Notes under the pieces: model-generated | Database searches by the model: none | Told to the model about the DNA's origin: nothing | Seen by the model: the letters and a program-made list of their open reading frames with translations, nothing else | Shown here: positions 23,941-32,030 of the stretch, piece after piece | Position numbering within the stretch: position 1 is the stretch's first letter | How the letters are laid out: every line of letters begins with the position of its first letter | Made by a program: the position numbers and the translations under genes | From: Levilactobacillus angrenensis | GTDB taxonomy: Bacteria > Bacillota > Bacilli > Lactobacillales > Lactobacillaceae | Reading direction: 5' to 3' | DNA length: 42,584 bases | Assembly: GCF_003946085.1 (NCBI RefSeq) | Contig: NZ_RHOB01000021.1 | Coordinates: 1 to 42,584 of the forward strand

Positions 23941-24755
23941 TATTCAGCGCCTCCTTGATTGTAAGCCCAATGATTCAATGGTCCGTGGCCGTGACCGACT
24001 TCAATCGGGTTGGCGATAGCGGCCGTCACGTAATCCTTGCCCAAGCGAATGGCTGATTCAAAATCCTTGCCCTTCGCCAGTTCAGCGGTGATGCAAGATG
24101 ACAGCGTGTCGCCCGTGCCATGGGTCCGGACGGTATCATAGCGCGGTGCTGTCAGCCAAAATGACCGACCGTCCGCTAACAGAACAAAGTCGCTGGCCTT
24201 GTCTGGCGTGGCTTCGTGGCCACCCTTGATAATGATATTCTTGGCGCCCAACTTCTGGAGAGCCACAGCGGCCTTTTCCATGTCAGCCGCCGTGGTGATT
24301 TTTTGCTCAGTCAAACGTTCGGCTTCCGGTAAATTCGGCGTTAACACGTCCGCCAGCGGCACCAGCTCCTCACGCACCGTAGCCACCGCGTCGTCGGCCA
24401 GCAAAGCCGCGCCGCCCTTGGCAATCATGACCGGGTCGACCGTCAATGGGCCAAAGTCATATTTCTTCAAATTTTCCACGACGCCATGCACATGAGCCGC
24501 ATCGGCCAGCATCCCCGTCTTGCAGGCGCGAATCTTCAAGTCATCTGCCAAGGACTTAAATTGTTCGTCAATCAGCTTTTGGGGTAGCGCCATAAAGTCC
24601 TGCACCCCGAGTGTATTTTGCGCGGTCACCGCGACGATAACGGCCGTGGCAAAGACGTTGCGCTCTTGCATCGTCTTCAGGTCGGCCATCACGCCGGCCC
24701 CGCCACCACTGTCGGTCCCAGCGATCGTTAAGGTTTGTGGAAATTCATTTGCCAT
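23940..24755 (-). CDS. thiD: Hydroxymethylpyrimidine (phosphate) kinase
   Basis: 271 residues of the ribokinase fold. TIAGTDSGGGAGVMADLKTM (10-29) is the ThiD N-terminal signature, with VDPVMIAKGG near 128 and the anion hole and catalytic Asp in THGTGDTLSSCITAELAKG (about 208-226). It phosphorylates HMP twice for thiamine synthesis. An AAGGGATGAG ribosome site precedes the ATG. It is separated from thiM by a 372-bp gap filled by repeat A3, although the three genes otherwise form one riboswitch-controlled unit. A PdxK-type pyridoxal kinase role is less likely given the context. Confidence 0.94.
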   Translation of the reverse strand: MANEFPQTLTIAGTDSGGGAGVMADLKTMQERNVFATAVIVAVTAQNTLGVQDFMALPQKLIDEQFKSLADDLKIRACKTGMLADAAHVHGVVENLKKYDFGPLTVDPVMIAKGGAALLADDAVATVREELVPLADVLTPNLPEAERLTEQKITTAADMEKAAVALQKLGAKNIIIKGGHEATPDKASDFVLLADGRSFWLTAPRYDTVRTHGTGDTLSSCITAELAKGKDFESAIRLGKDYVTAAIANPIEVGHGHGPLNHWAYNQGGAE

Positions 24756-24846
24756 TGTTACTCATCCCTTCTGGTTCTGTTGCATTTTTCTTTTTTGATT
24801 TTAAATTAAATTGTGAAGAGCTGTTCGCCTGCGGCCACTGTGGTTA

Positions 24847-25105
24847 CTGGCCGCCTACCGCGGCACGAAATCTAGGCTGGAACGCTGGGGGAGGCCAGGA
24901 GTGGAGCCAGCTGTGTCGACGGTGTTGGCTGAGGTCCTTTCTCAGCCTACAGCGTGGGGCGACTTGAGAGACTCGCGGTTTGGGCGAGGCTTTCAAGCGA
25001 ACTGGAAGCCCGCTTCCCAGGCTGGAAGTGCCCCCCCATAGCAGGCGGAACTCCTGGCAGCCGCAGGCAACTGGTCGCTGCCATTTACCGCGGTAGGCGG
25101 GCCAG
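24847..25105 (-). mobile_element. Dispersed repeat copy A3, a bounded 259-bp element inside the thi operon
   Basis: Both ends carry the inverted sequence CTGGC(C)CGCCTACCGCGG. The interior, read on the minus strand, has TTCCGCCTGCTATGGGG, CTTGAAAGCCTCGC, CGCTGTAGGCTGAG and CAACACCGTCGACACAGCTG, in common with A2 and A4. There is no coding capacity. It lies between thiM and thiD, so it is probably transcribed with them. Confidence 0.65.
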
Positions 25106-25127
25106 CTACATCCGTGGTTAACGCAAC

Positions 25128-25916
25128 TCATTCGAAAGCGGCAATGCCTTCGATTTCAGCGACGGTGGCGGACTGCAGTTTGTCGAGGAGCTTGACGATA
25201 AACGTGCCCGCGCCCAAGTCTGGTGTGGCGTCTGCGACCAACTGGCCGATGGCGGCAAAGACCAGACAAGCCGTCTGGGCCGCTTCAAAGTAGTCATCCG
25301 TGACCGCACAGAACGCCGCCACGATACTTGAGAGCATATCGCCCGAACCCACGTGGATCTGGAACAATTTCGTCCCGTTCAAGACCTTGACCACCCGCTC
25401 GCCATCCGTGATGACGTCGGTCGGCCCGGAGAGAATGACCACGCACTTTAATTTCTGCGCGCACGCCTTGGCGATGGCGGCTAAATCGCCGGTCCCCTCG
25501 CCAGCGTCGATGCCCTTGGCTTGCCAGTCAACGCCCGCCAGCGCCGCGATTTCCCCCGCGTTACCGCGAATCACGTCGGGATGGAAATCGGCCAACAACC
25601 CCGTCGCCATTTGCATACGGTAGTGGACCGCGCCAACCGCCACCGGATCGATGACTAGTGGGCGGTGTTGTCGGTTCGCCGACTGACCCACGGCCCGAAT
25701 CTGGGTGATCTGCTTCGCCGTAACGGCGCCCAAGTTCAAGCACACCGCGCCAGCCAAGCCGACCATTTCATCCGCCTCGGCGACCTCCTCGGACATGATG
25801 GGTGACGCGCCAATCGCGTTGATCCCATTGGCAACGTCTTGGACGGTGACAAAATTAGAAACGTTAAAGACAATCGGGTTCTGGGCCCGTAATTCATCTA
25901 GCAAAGTCACTTTCAT
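25128..25916 (-). CDS. thiM: Hydroxyethylthiazole kinase
   Basis: 262 residues, ribokinase-like fold. Features: NPIVFNVSNFVTVQDVANGI, GASPIMSEEVAE (substrate-binding, about 36-47), LVIDPVAVGAVHYR, VIRGNAGEIAAL and the catalytic loop HVGSGDMLSSIVAAFCAV (cysteine in the C-terminal GxGDMLSS...C motif). It salvages thiazole for ThiE. A GGGAGG ribosome site precedes ATG 25916. It is the first gene of the operon and lies directly downstream of the TPP riboswitch terminator. Confidence 0.95.
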   Translation of the reverse strand: MKVTLLDELRAQNPIVFNVSNFVTVQDVANGINAIGASPIMSEEVAEADEMVGLAGAVCLNLGAVTAKQITQIRAVGQSANRQHRPLVIDPVAVGAVHYRMQMATGLLADFHPDVIRGNAGEIAALAGVDWQAKGIDAGEGTGDLAAIAKACAQKLKCVVILSGPTDVITDGERVVKVLNGTKLFQIHVGSGDMLSSIVAAFCAVTDDYFEAAQTACLVFAAIGQLVADATPDLGAGTFIVKLLDKLQSATVAEIEGIAAFE

Positions 25917-26072
25917 TGGTGAAATCCTCCCTTATTGATTCCATGAACAACCACTCCTAGCATACCCAGTATGCCCCGCAATGACGCCAACCACGTGACC
26001 CATTGGCTAGCCAATTAACGAACGTTGATGTGAGCGCTTTAATTTTTCGCCAGCGCCCTTATTTTCTCAAAC

Positions 26073-26216
26073 AAAAAGCGGGCCCCGCCTCACGTTCAGT
26101 GAACCGGTGGCCCGTTGCTGGTGCCACGACACGTTCCCTTCGCAAGTCTGAACTTGACAGGTTCCAAGGGATCACGGTCGCCCGTATCTCAGCCCAGTCG
26201 TGGACACCCCTAGTGT
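26073..26216 (-). promoter_or_regulatory. TPP riboswitch (THI element) with intrinsic terminator
   Basis: On the minus strand the aptamer (26216-26129) reads ACTAGGGGTGTCC, GGGCTGAGATACGGG, TGATCCCTTGGAACCTG and GCGAAGGGAACGTGT, the canonical conserved blocks including CTGAGA and CCTTGGAACCTG. It is followed by a terminator (26116-26073) with CGGGCC...GGCCCG arms and TTTTT. High TPP should stop transcription before thiM. Confidence 0.95.
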
Positions 26217-26268
26217 TCTGGTTATCTTAAGTATAACAGGTTTAGCTAGTGACGCAACGCTTCTCATA

Positions 26269-27105
26269 TTAGCGGGTAAAACGTTCAGCCGCCTCACCAA
26301 CGACACGCCACAGATGGTCAATCATCTTGTCAGATAGCAACCGCCGCGCCACTAAGACCTGGCTGCCGGCCCCCGCGTGATAACGGGTCTTGGGCCGACG
26401 TGACAGTGCCGCACGGTCCACCAACCGGGCAATCACGCGCGGCTTGCTGGCAAATTGCTTGGCTACCGTCAACACCGCGGCCGCTCGTTTAACCGTTGGC
26501 CGATACGGCCCTTGCCCGGAAATTTCTTGCAAATGGTCGGCCGCAATATCGGCCCACTCGGATTGAATGGAACCGGGTTCGATGACCACCGTTTGAATGC
26601 CCAGCGGCTCCAATTCGAAGCGCAAGGCATCTGAAAGACCTTCCAGCGCAAATTTCGACGCGACGTACCAACTGGCCATTGGCTGCGCAACCTTGCCATC
26701 CACGGACGTGATATTGATGATCCGGCCGCTGTGTTGTTGGCGCATCATGGGCAGCACGGACTGAATCAACCGCGCAGCGCCGAAGAGGTTCACGTCAAAT
26801 TGGTCGCGGGCCTGGTCCATCGGCACGTCTTCCAAGGCACCCATCAGACCATAGCCAGCGTTATTGACCAAAATGTCGACCCGGCCCGTCTCACTGACGA
26901 TGCGGTCCACCACGTTTTCCACGCTAATCGGGTCGGTCACGTCCAGTGCCAACGTCGTGATGCCTAAGTCGTCCAAATCATTCATCCGACTGACGCGCCG
27001 AGCACCGGCGTAAACGATAACGCCGTTGCGGTGCAGGCTCCGCGCAATCGCGTTGCCAATCCCAGATGAGGCGCCGGTGACCAAAGCTACTTTTCTGTGT
27101 GTCAT
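26269..27105 (-). CDS. Short-chain dehydrogenase/reductase, classical type
   Basis: 278 residues, Rossmann fold. TGASSGIG (10-17) is the nucleotide-binding glycine motif; AGARR after strand 2 suggests NADP preference. LDVTD, NNAGYG, INITSVDG (catalytic Ser) and YVASK (catalytic Tyr and Lys) follow in order. The substrate is unknown; the extended C-terminus with many Arg residues resembles the SDR5-like proteins often annotated as oxidoreductases. It is a single gene ending next to the TPP riboswitch; no functional link to thiamine is implied. Confidence 0.9.
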   Translation of the reverse strand: MTHRKVALVTGASSGIGNAIARSLHRNGVIVYAGARRVSRMNDLDDLGITTLALDVTDPISVENVVDRIVSETGRVDILVNNAGYGLMGALEDVPMDQARDQFDVNLFGAARLIQSVLPMMRQQHSGRIINITSVDGKVAQPMASWYVASKFALEGLSDALRFELEPLGIQTVVIEPGSIQSEWADIAADHLQEISGQGPYRPTVKRAAAVLTVAKQFASKPRVIARLVDRAALSRRPKTRYHAGAGSQVLVARRLLSDKMIDHLWRVVGEAAERFTR

Positions 27106-27204
27106 ACTTGTCCCTCCAATTCGGTTTTCCTATCGAGTCAAAACAGCTTTACCCCTAGCATAGCGAATAAACGTAAGCGATTGCAATTAATCTGGCAAGT
27201 TTTG

Positions 27205-27385
27205 TCTCAGCCTACAGCGTGGGACGACTTGAGAGACTGGCGGGTTTTGCCAGGCTTTCAAGCGAACCGGAAGACCGCTCCTCAGGCTGGAGGTGTTCCC
27301 CATAGCAGGCGGAACCCTGGCTGACGCAGGCCCTGGTTTCACTAGTTTTAGTGGACAGAACACTATCGTTCCGGGAACTATCGCG
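27205..27385 (-). repeat. Dispersed intergenic repeat, copy A4
   Basis: Minus-strand order matches A2: TGTCCACTAAAACTAGTGAA, GCCAGGGTTCCGCCTGCTAT, ACACCTCCAGCCTGAGGAGC, GGTTCGCTTGAAAGCCTGGC and CGCTGTAGGCTGAGA. It stops inside the core, so it lacks the right half seen in A1 and A2. It lies between the FetB-like gene end and the SDR start. Confidence 0.65.
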
Positions 27386-27404
27386 TTGATGTTACTTCCA
27401 ATCT

Positions 27405-28163
27405 TTAAATCACCAGCTGTTTGCGGTCGTTGTAAAAGCCGCGGTAAGCCCAGTAACAGGCCAGCACCGAACCAATGCTGGTGGCCGACATCAGCATGAA
27501 CGTCACCATGATCTGGTACTTGATGGCCCGCACCGGGTCGACGCCGGCAAAGATCAATCCGGACATCATTCCCGGCAGACTAACGATCCCCACCGTTTTC
27601 GCCGAGTCAATCGTCGGCTGCATGCCCGTTTTGATGCTATCGCGCACGATGTCTTTCGACGCGTCCTTTAAGTCCGCACCCAACGCCAATTTTTCCAAAA
27701 CCGCTTGGCGTTCCTGCTTGAACTGAGCGTTGAGGTTACGGTAACACAGGCCGATGGCGACCATCGAGTTGGAGGCAATCATCCCGGAAATCGGAATCAT
27801 TTGTGACGGGATAAATTTAATCGCGCCCGCCAGCATCAACACGCCCAGGGTCACGCCGGTGCTGATGAGAATGGCCCCAATGGAGATTGGCAAGGCGCGT
27901 GGAATACCGTTACTCCGCTGTTTAGCGTTGTACCCGGCGTTAAAAATAATAATTAAAATCAAAATCGTTGTCAGCCACACGTGGTCGACCCGAAAGACGT
28001 ATTTCAACAGATACCCGACCACAAACAACTGCACGACAGCGCGGACGACGCCGATAATCATGTCGCGGTCAATGCCCAATTTTTCCTTCCAACCAATCGC
28101 TAACGCAATCACGACTAGCGCCAGCGCCAACAGTAAGGATTGATTATTCACAGCTAAATTCAT
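27405..28163 (-). CDS. FetB/YbbM-like ABC transporter permease (UPF0014)
   Basis: 252 residues with about seven hydrophobic segments (for example LLLALALVVIALAIGW, VVQLFVVGYLLKYVF, TTILILIIIFNAGY). The family signature region is SNSMVAIGLCYRNL followed by ALGA and SLPGMMSGLIFAGVDPVRAI. UPF0014 permeases pair with a small ATPase; E. coli FetAB exports iron and counters oxidative stress. The start overlaps the ATPase stop by 4 bases (ATGA). Substrate assignment to iron is by family. Confidence 0.85.
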   Translation of the reverse strand: MNLAVNNQSLLLALALVVIALAIGWKEKLGIDRDMIIGVVRAVVQLFVVGYLLKYVFRVDHVWLTTILILIIIFNAGYNAKQRSNGIPRALPISIGAILISTGVTLGVLMLAGAIKFIPSQMIPISGMIASNSMVAIGLCYRNLNAQFKQERQAVLEKLALGADLKDASKDIVRDSIKTGMQPTIDSAKTVGIVSLPGMMSGLIFAGVDPVRAIKYQIMVTFMLMSATSIGSVLACYWAYRGFYNDRKQLVI

Positions 28164-28810
28164 GCGTTACCTCCTACGATGCGGCCGTCTTTGACCGTGA
28201 TGAGCCGGCTCGCCGCGTCGATTTCTGATTGGTCATGGGTGATGGCGATAATCGTCAGGTGGTCCTGCTGGTTGAAGCGTTTGATGAGCGACCAGACGAA
28301 CGCCTTGTTTTCGGCATCGAGGCCGGCCGTGACCTCATCTAAAATCAAGACTTCCGGATAGACCATCACGTTGCGCAAGAGTGCCACCCGTTGCCGCTGA
28401 CCCCCGGACAGGTCCGTTACTGCCTTGTCCAAATCACTAGCCGCCAACCCCACGACCTTGAGGCCCTCCACAGCGCGGTCTTGGTCAAATGGCAACTGCC
28501 GAATCTGGTAAGGAAATTGTAAATTGTCCCGGACTGTGTCGCCGAAAAGCGTTGGCTGTTGGAAACTGTACGACACGCGGCGCCGGTAAGCCACCGGGTC
28601 ATAGCTTTCGATGGGTTGCCCGGCAAACGTCAGGCTTCCACTGGTCTTACTGAGCAGTGACGCGATGATGCGGACCAGCGTGGATTTACCCCCGCCGGAT
28701 GGTCCGGTCAGCGTCACCCATTCCTCCTTGTCGATCGTTAGGTTGATGTCGGTGAGAATCGCCGTGTCATCGACCTGATAGCCCACGTTCTTGAGTTCAA
28801 TCAAACTCAT
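28160..28810 (-). CDS. FetA/YbbL-like ABC transporter ATP-binding protein
   Basis: 216 residues from ATG 28810, preceded by AAAGGGG. An open frame continues 270 bases upstream to 29080 but lies over a palindromic element and the divergent promoter, so I exclude it. Walker A TGPSGGGKST (34-43), Q-loop SFQQP, signature LSGGQRQR, Walker B VLILDEVTAGLD and the switch His in ITHDQ are all present. With the overlapping permease it forms a two-gene exporter. Confidence 0.9.
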   Translation of the reverse strand: MSLIELKNVGYQVDDTAILTDINLTIDKEEWVTLTGPSGGGKSTLVRIIASLLSKTSGSLTFAGQPIESYDPVAYRRRVSYSFQQPTLFGDTVRDNLQFPYQIRQLPFDQDRAVEGLKVVGLAASDLDKAVTDLSGGQRQRVALLRNVMVYPEVLILDEVTAGLDAENKAFVWSLIKRFNQQDHLTIIAITHDQSEIDAASRLITVKDGRIVGGNA

Positions 28811-28835
28811 GCCGTCGCCCCTTTCTTCTTTGGTC

Positions 28836-28964
28836 TTTGGTGGCCGCCTACCGCGGCGCTGATAGTGGCAAATCTTCGGCAGCAGATGGTTTAGCCTCTC
28901 GTGCAACCGCGACACTTTTTTATAAGCTTGATAAAGCCTGGTCACCTTACCGTCCGCCACCAAA
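28836..28964. repeat. Palindrome-ended intergenic element
   Basis: TTTGGTGGC (28836-28844) and GCCACCAAA (28956-28964) are inverted, and next to them lie CGCCTACCGCGG and TTACCGTCC. The first also forms the ends of A3; the second resembles the GGACGGTA of the insert in A2. It is non-coding and lies between divergent promoters. Confidence 0.4.
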
Positions 28965-29065
28965 AACTTCTGTTTCCATTGTACCGAAATCGCGGCTAAT
29001 CGCCTATGAAAACGGCTTCTGATTTTGACTGGCCAAGGTCCCACGCCCCGGCGAACCCGAAAGTT

Positions 29066-29074
29066 TGGTATAAT
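29066..29074 (+). promoter_or_regulatory. Extended -10 promoter of the methyltransferase gene
   Basis: TG-G-TATAAT at 29066-29074 is a perfect extended -10, about 100 bases before the ATG at 29172. Confidence 0.6.
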
Positions 29075-29171
29075 ATTCAAGACCGTAAGTCTTTACAGGC
29101 TTAATGACTGAATTTCTAAAGAACGACGCGGGTGTCTGGTAGCGACCGGCACGCGCATCACAGGAGAAAAA

Positions 29172-30698
29172 ATGGCTAATTTTGAATCACACAATCACCG
29201 TAGCGGTCGCGACCGCTACGCCCACAATGACCGCAATGACCGGCACAGTTACCGGGACCGCAATCGTAACGACCACGGCACCAGTCGTGGCTACAACGAC
29301 CGTCGCCGGCAAGAACGGGAAACTCCCGGCGTGACCGTAGAAGTCGGCCAACGGTTTCCACTGACCATCAAACGCATGGGTATCAACGGCGAAGGCATCG
29401 GCTACTACAAGCGGATGGCCGTCTTCGTGCCCGGCGCGCTGACCGATGAAGAGGCTGTCGTTGAGGTCACCAGTGTGGCCACCCGCTACCTGCGGGCCAA
29501 GGTCCACCGCATCCGCAAGGCCAGTCCGCACCGCGTCGAACCGCGGGACAGCTATGCCGATGCCGTCGGGGGCTTCGAGCTGGAACATTTAGACTACCCC
29601 GAACAACTCAAGTTCAAACGCGACATCGTGGCCCAATCACTGGAACGCTACCAACCGCAAGGCTTCCGGCACTATGATCTGCGGCCGACGCTGGGGATGG
29701 ACGACCCCTACGGCTACCGCAACAAGGCCCAATTTCAGGTCCGCCGCAACGCCGACGGTCAAGTCGAAGCCGGCCTGTACGCCGAACGCAGCCATGATTT
29801 AGTCGACCTGGCCACCTGTTCCGTGCAAATGCCCGTTACCATGACGGTCATGCGCGCCGTGGTCGCCATGCTCCAGGACTTGGACATGCCCATCTACGAC
29901 GAAGAAGCCAAGTCTGGTATCGTCAAGACGCTGGTCGTCCGCGCGGCTGCCAACACCGACGACGTGCAGCTGGTCTTCATCACCAACTCGCAAAAACTGC
30001 CGCACAAGCGAGAACTACTTGAACGCATCGCCAGCGAACTGCCCCAAGTGACCTCCGTCATGCAAAACGTCAACCCCGGAGAAACCTCACTGGTCTGGGG
30101 CGACGAGACCAAGCATTTGGCCGGCGCTGAAGCCATCACGGAAAAGCTCGACGGTTTGGCGTTCAAGCTCTCTGCCCGGGCCTTTTTACAATTGAACCCA
30201 GCACAAATGACCGTGTTGTACGCCGAAGCCAAGAAGGCCTTGGACCTACAACCGGGCGAAACGGTGGTCGACGCCTACTCTGGTATCGGGACGATTGGCT
30301 TGTCCTTGGCCGACGTGGCCGAAGAAGTCCGCGGGATGGACGTCATCCCCGAAGCCGTGGCCGACGCTAACGCCAATGCCGCCGCTAACGGCATCACCAA
30401 CGCCCATTACGAAGTGGGCACCGCCGAAGACCTGTTGCCAAAATGGATCATGGCTGGTTTCCGGCCGGACGCCATTGTGGTCGACCCGCCACGCACCGGT
30501 TTGGACGCGACCTTGATTGAAACCATCTTGGCCGTCCGTCCCGAAAAGTTCGTCTACATTTCCTGCAACCCGTCGACCCTGGCCAAGGACTTGGTCGAGT
30601 TGACTCACGATTATCAAGTCGATTACATCCAGTCCGTGGACATGATGCCGCAGACTGCGCGCTGTGAAGCAGTGGTTAAACTAAGCCGCCGTCAATAG
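29172..30698 (+). CDS. rlmCD: 23S rRNA (uracil-5-)-methyltransferase, RlmCD/RumA family
   Basis: 508 residues. The first 50 residues are a hydrophilic extension rich in Arg, Asp, Asn and His (SGRDRYAHNDRNDRHSYRDR). A TRAM domain follows (about 53-112; IKRMGINGEGIGYYKRMAVF). The SAM-dependent domain has QLNPAQMTVLY, VVDAYSGIGTIGL (motif I), VVDPPRTGLD, and YISCNPSTLAKDL with the catalytic Cys. It methylates U residues of 23S rRNA using SAM. The iron-sulfur cysteines of E. coli RumA are not seen, as in Gram-positive RlmCD. The basic extension may help RNA binding and is longer than I expect for the family. Confidence 0.9.
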   Translation: MANFESHNHRSGRDRYAHNDRNDRHSYRDRNRNDHGTSRGYNDRRRQERETPGVTVEVGQRFPLTIKRMGINGEGIGYYKRMAVFVPGALTDEEAVVEVTSVATRYLRAKVHRIRKASPHRVEPRDSYADAVGGFELEHLDYPEQLKFKRDIVAQSLERYQPQGFRHYDLRPTLGMDDPYGYRNKAQFQVRRNADGQVEAGLYAERSHDLVDLATCSVQMPVTMTVMRAVVAMLQDLDMPIYDEEAKSGIVKTLVVRAAANTDDVQLVFITNSQKLPHKRELLERIASELPQVTSVMQNVNPGETSLVWGDETKHLAGAEAITEKLDGLAFKLSARAFLQLNPAQMTVLYAEAKKALDLQPGETVVDAYSGIGTIGLSLADVAEEVRGMDVIPEAVADANANAAANGITNAHYEVGTAEDLLPKWIMAGFRPDAIVVDPPRTGLDATLIETILAVRPEKFVYISCNPSTLAKDLVELTHDYQVDYIQSVDMMPQTARCEAVVKLSRRQ

Positions 30699-30780
30699 AT
30701 TAATAGGCAGCAACTGCTTTTCGTGTTAGACTTTTAGATAACGATTGACGAACGAATTTTTTAGAAAGTTGGCAAATGAC

Positions 30781-31224
30781 ATGCAAGATCCTTTTAAGGG
30801 CTTTAACGACGACGATCAAAATAATCAAAATGGTGACGGCCCTCAAGGACTGCCGTTACCGCCTAACTACGCGACCGTCGTGAACCCCGAGACGGGAAAT
30901 ATGCGGATCGCTAAGGTGGGGTTCTCGTGGACGATGTTCTTCTTCCCACCGTTCCCCGCCATCTTCCGGGCCGACTGGTATAACTTACTGTGTATCCTCG
31001 GTATCGACCTCGGTGCTTCCATGTTACTGATGATGATGGTCCCCGCCGCCCAGACAGCACAATTCACGGTTTCCGTGTGGCCGTTGCTCCAGGGCTTACT
31101 GTGGGGGTCGTTGTACAACCTGATGTACTTCAAGCACCTGTTCAATAAGGGGTTCGTCCCCGCCGATGAGCGGTCCCGCGACCTGTTAGCGCGTGCCCAC
31201 TATTGGTCACAACCAAAAGAATAA
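30781..31224 (+). CDS. DUF2628-like membrane protein
   Basis: 147 residues. A polar N-terminus (DDDQNNQNGDGPQGLPLPPN) is followed by VGFSWTMFFFPPFPAIFRADWYNLL, the DUF2628 hallmark, and then two membrane helices (CILGIDLGASMLLMMMVPAA; VWPLLQGLLWGSLYNLMYF). The C-terminal soluble tail has FNKGFVPADERSRDLL. The start is uncertain: ATG 30781 has only AGAAAG upstream, and TTG codons at 30745 and 30769 are also in frame. The family function is unknown. Confidence 0.75.
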   Translation: MQDPFKGFNDDDQNNQNGDGPQGLPLPPNYATVVNPETGNMRIAKVGFSWTMFFFPPFPAIFRADWYNLLCILGIDLGASMLLMMMVPAAQTAQFTVSVWPLLQGLLWGSLYNLMYFKHLFNKGFVPADERSRDLLARAHYWSQPKE

Positions 31225-31230
31225 GTTGCG

Positions 31231-31265
31231 AGTCGACTGGCAGTTGTTGCCGGTCGGCTTTTTTT
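31231..31265 (+). terminator. Intrinsic terminator
   Basis: AGTCGACTGGCA pairs with TGCCGGTCGGCT with few mismatches, followed by TTTTTT. Confidence 0.85.
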
Positions 31266-31453
31266 GCGATTAGGAACTCCCCTTTGTTTTTTCCATAGTT
31301 AAAATTTCTCCTCTAAGGCCAAATTTTATCATACCTTGCCGAATCACTTTAAAACTATCAAGAAAATCATTTGATGTTATTCAAAATTCGAAGTATTTGA
31401 AACCAAAAATGACCTTGGCTGTTTTGTCTCTAATAGCAGAAATAGCTGTTTAA

Positions 31454-31479
31454 AAAGGACACTCAGTATAGGTGTCTTT
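31454..31479 (-). terminator. Terminator of the bacteriocin-accessory gene
   Basis: On the minus strand AAAGACACC and G(A)GTGTCCTTT form a short stem followed by TTT. The surrounding 31270-31515 region is AT-rich and holds no gene. Confidence 0.6.
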
Positions 31480-31515
31480 AGCGTTCTGTTTATAATTTTA
31501 TCAATAATATTAATT

Positions 31516-31854
31516 TTATAGACTGTTTAATTGACTCAAAGTTGTGTCGGCGCCAACAAGCTTTTGCTGAATTTTTCCATCCTTGAAGTGCTCAATTGTA
31601 GGTGTGTACTGAATGCCACTGGTGCTAACTACCGAGTTAAATAGGCTCATGCCGGCATCGGTGTCAAAATCGAATTGATCGAGGTCCACATAGTAGACCT
31701 GGTGATGTCCTTCTGCCAGGTATTCTTTCATTGTCGGCGAAAATTCCCGACAGTAGGGACATTCCTTAAAGCCAAAGAAGACGATAAAATCGGCGGAGCT
31801 GTCGCCGGCCTTACTTAGAAATTTTTGACCAGTTATTTGCGTAACTCCACTCAT
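31516..31854 (-). CDS. Thioredoxin-like bacteriocin transport accessory protein
   Basis: 112 residues with FIVFFGFKECPYCREFSPTM. The CPYC redox pair, FFGF before it and YYVDLDQF after it are the pattern of the small thioredoxin-like proteins (PedC/BrcD type) found with class II bacteriocins, where they support disulfide formation. The start is unclear: ATG 31854 lies 12 bases after GAGGTGG, and an in-frame GTG at 31878 is possible. There is no bacteriocin, immunity or ABC-exporter gene around it, only a degraded peptide frame upstream. Confidence 0.72.
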   Translation of the reverse strand: MSGVTQITGQKFLSKAGDSSADFIVFFGFKECPYCREFSPTMKEYLAEGHHQVYYVDLDQFDFDTDAGMSLFNSVVSTSGIQYTPTIEHFKDGKIQQKLVGADTTLSQLNSL

Positions 31855-31861
31855 GTTTGAT

Positions 31862-31980
31862 TCATACTGCCACCTCACTCACTGCTGTAGGTCCTGAGGT
31901 GCTGGTGTCAGCAAATGCCTGTGAATTGAAGAAAAAGGCGCCGCCAATCACTAAAGAAAGGTCACACAAAATTCCTCATC
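31862..31980 (-). pseudogene. Degraded secreted-peptide gene upstream of the accessory protein
   Basis: One frame reads DLSLVIGGAFFFNSQAFADT, then STSGPTAVSEVAV and stop at 31862-31864. This is like the end of a signal peptide (AFA|DTS) and a short mature peptide. The ATG of a plausible start (MRNFV, near 31977) is in another frame and meets a stop, so one indel separates start and body. It may be a lost bacteriocin or leader peptide. Confidence 0.35.
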
Positions 31981-32030
31981 CTAACCAGTAACTGGGCTTA
32001 AAATGAGGGGGCAAATTTAAGGAGTTATCA

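Noticed and set aside
28811-29080. 90-residue N-terminal extension of the FetA-like ATPase
   Set aside because: It runs over a palindromic intergenic element, lacks a ribosome site and is absent from the family; ATG 28810 has a good ribosome site.
29187-30617. Minus-strand frames of 110-133 codons opposite the rRNA methyltransferase gene
   Set aside because: They mirror GC-rich codon bias of the real gene and have no initiation signals.
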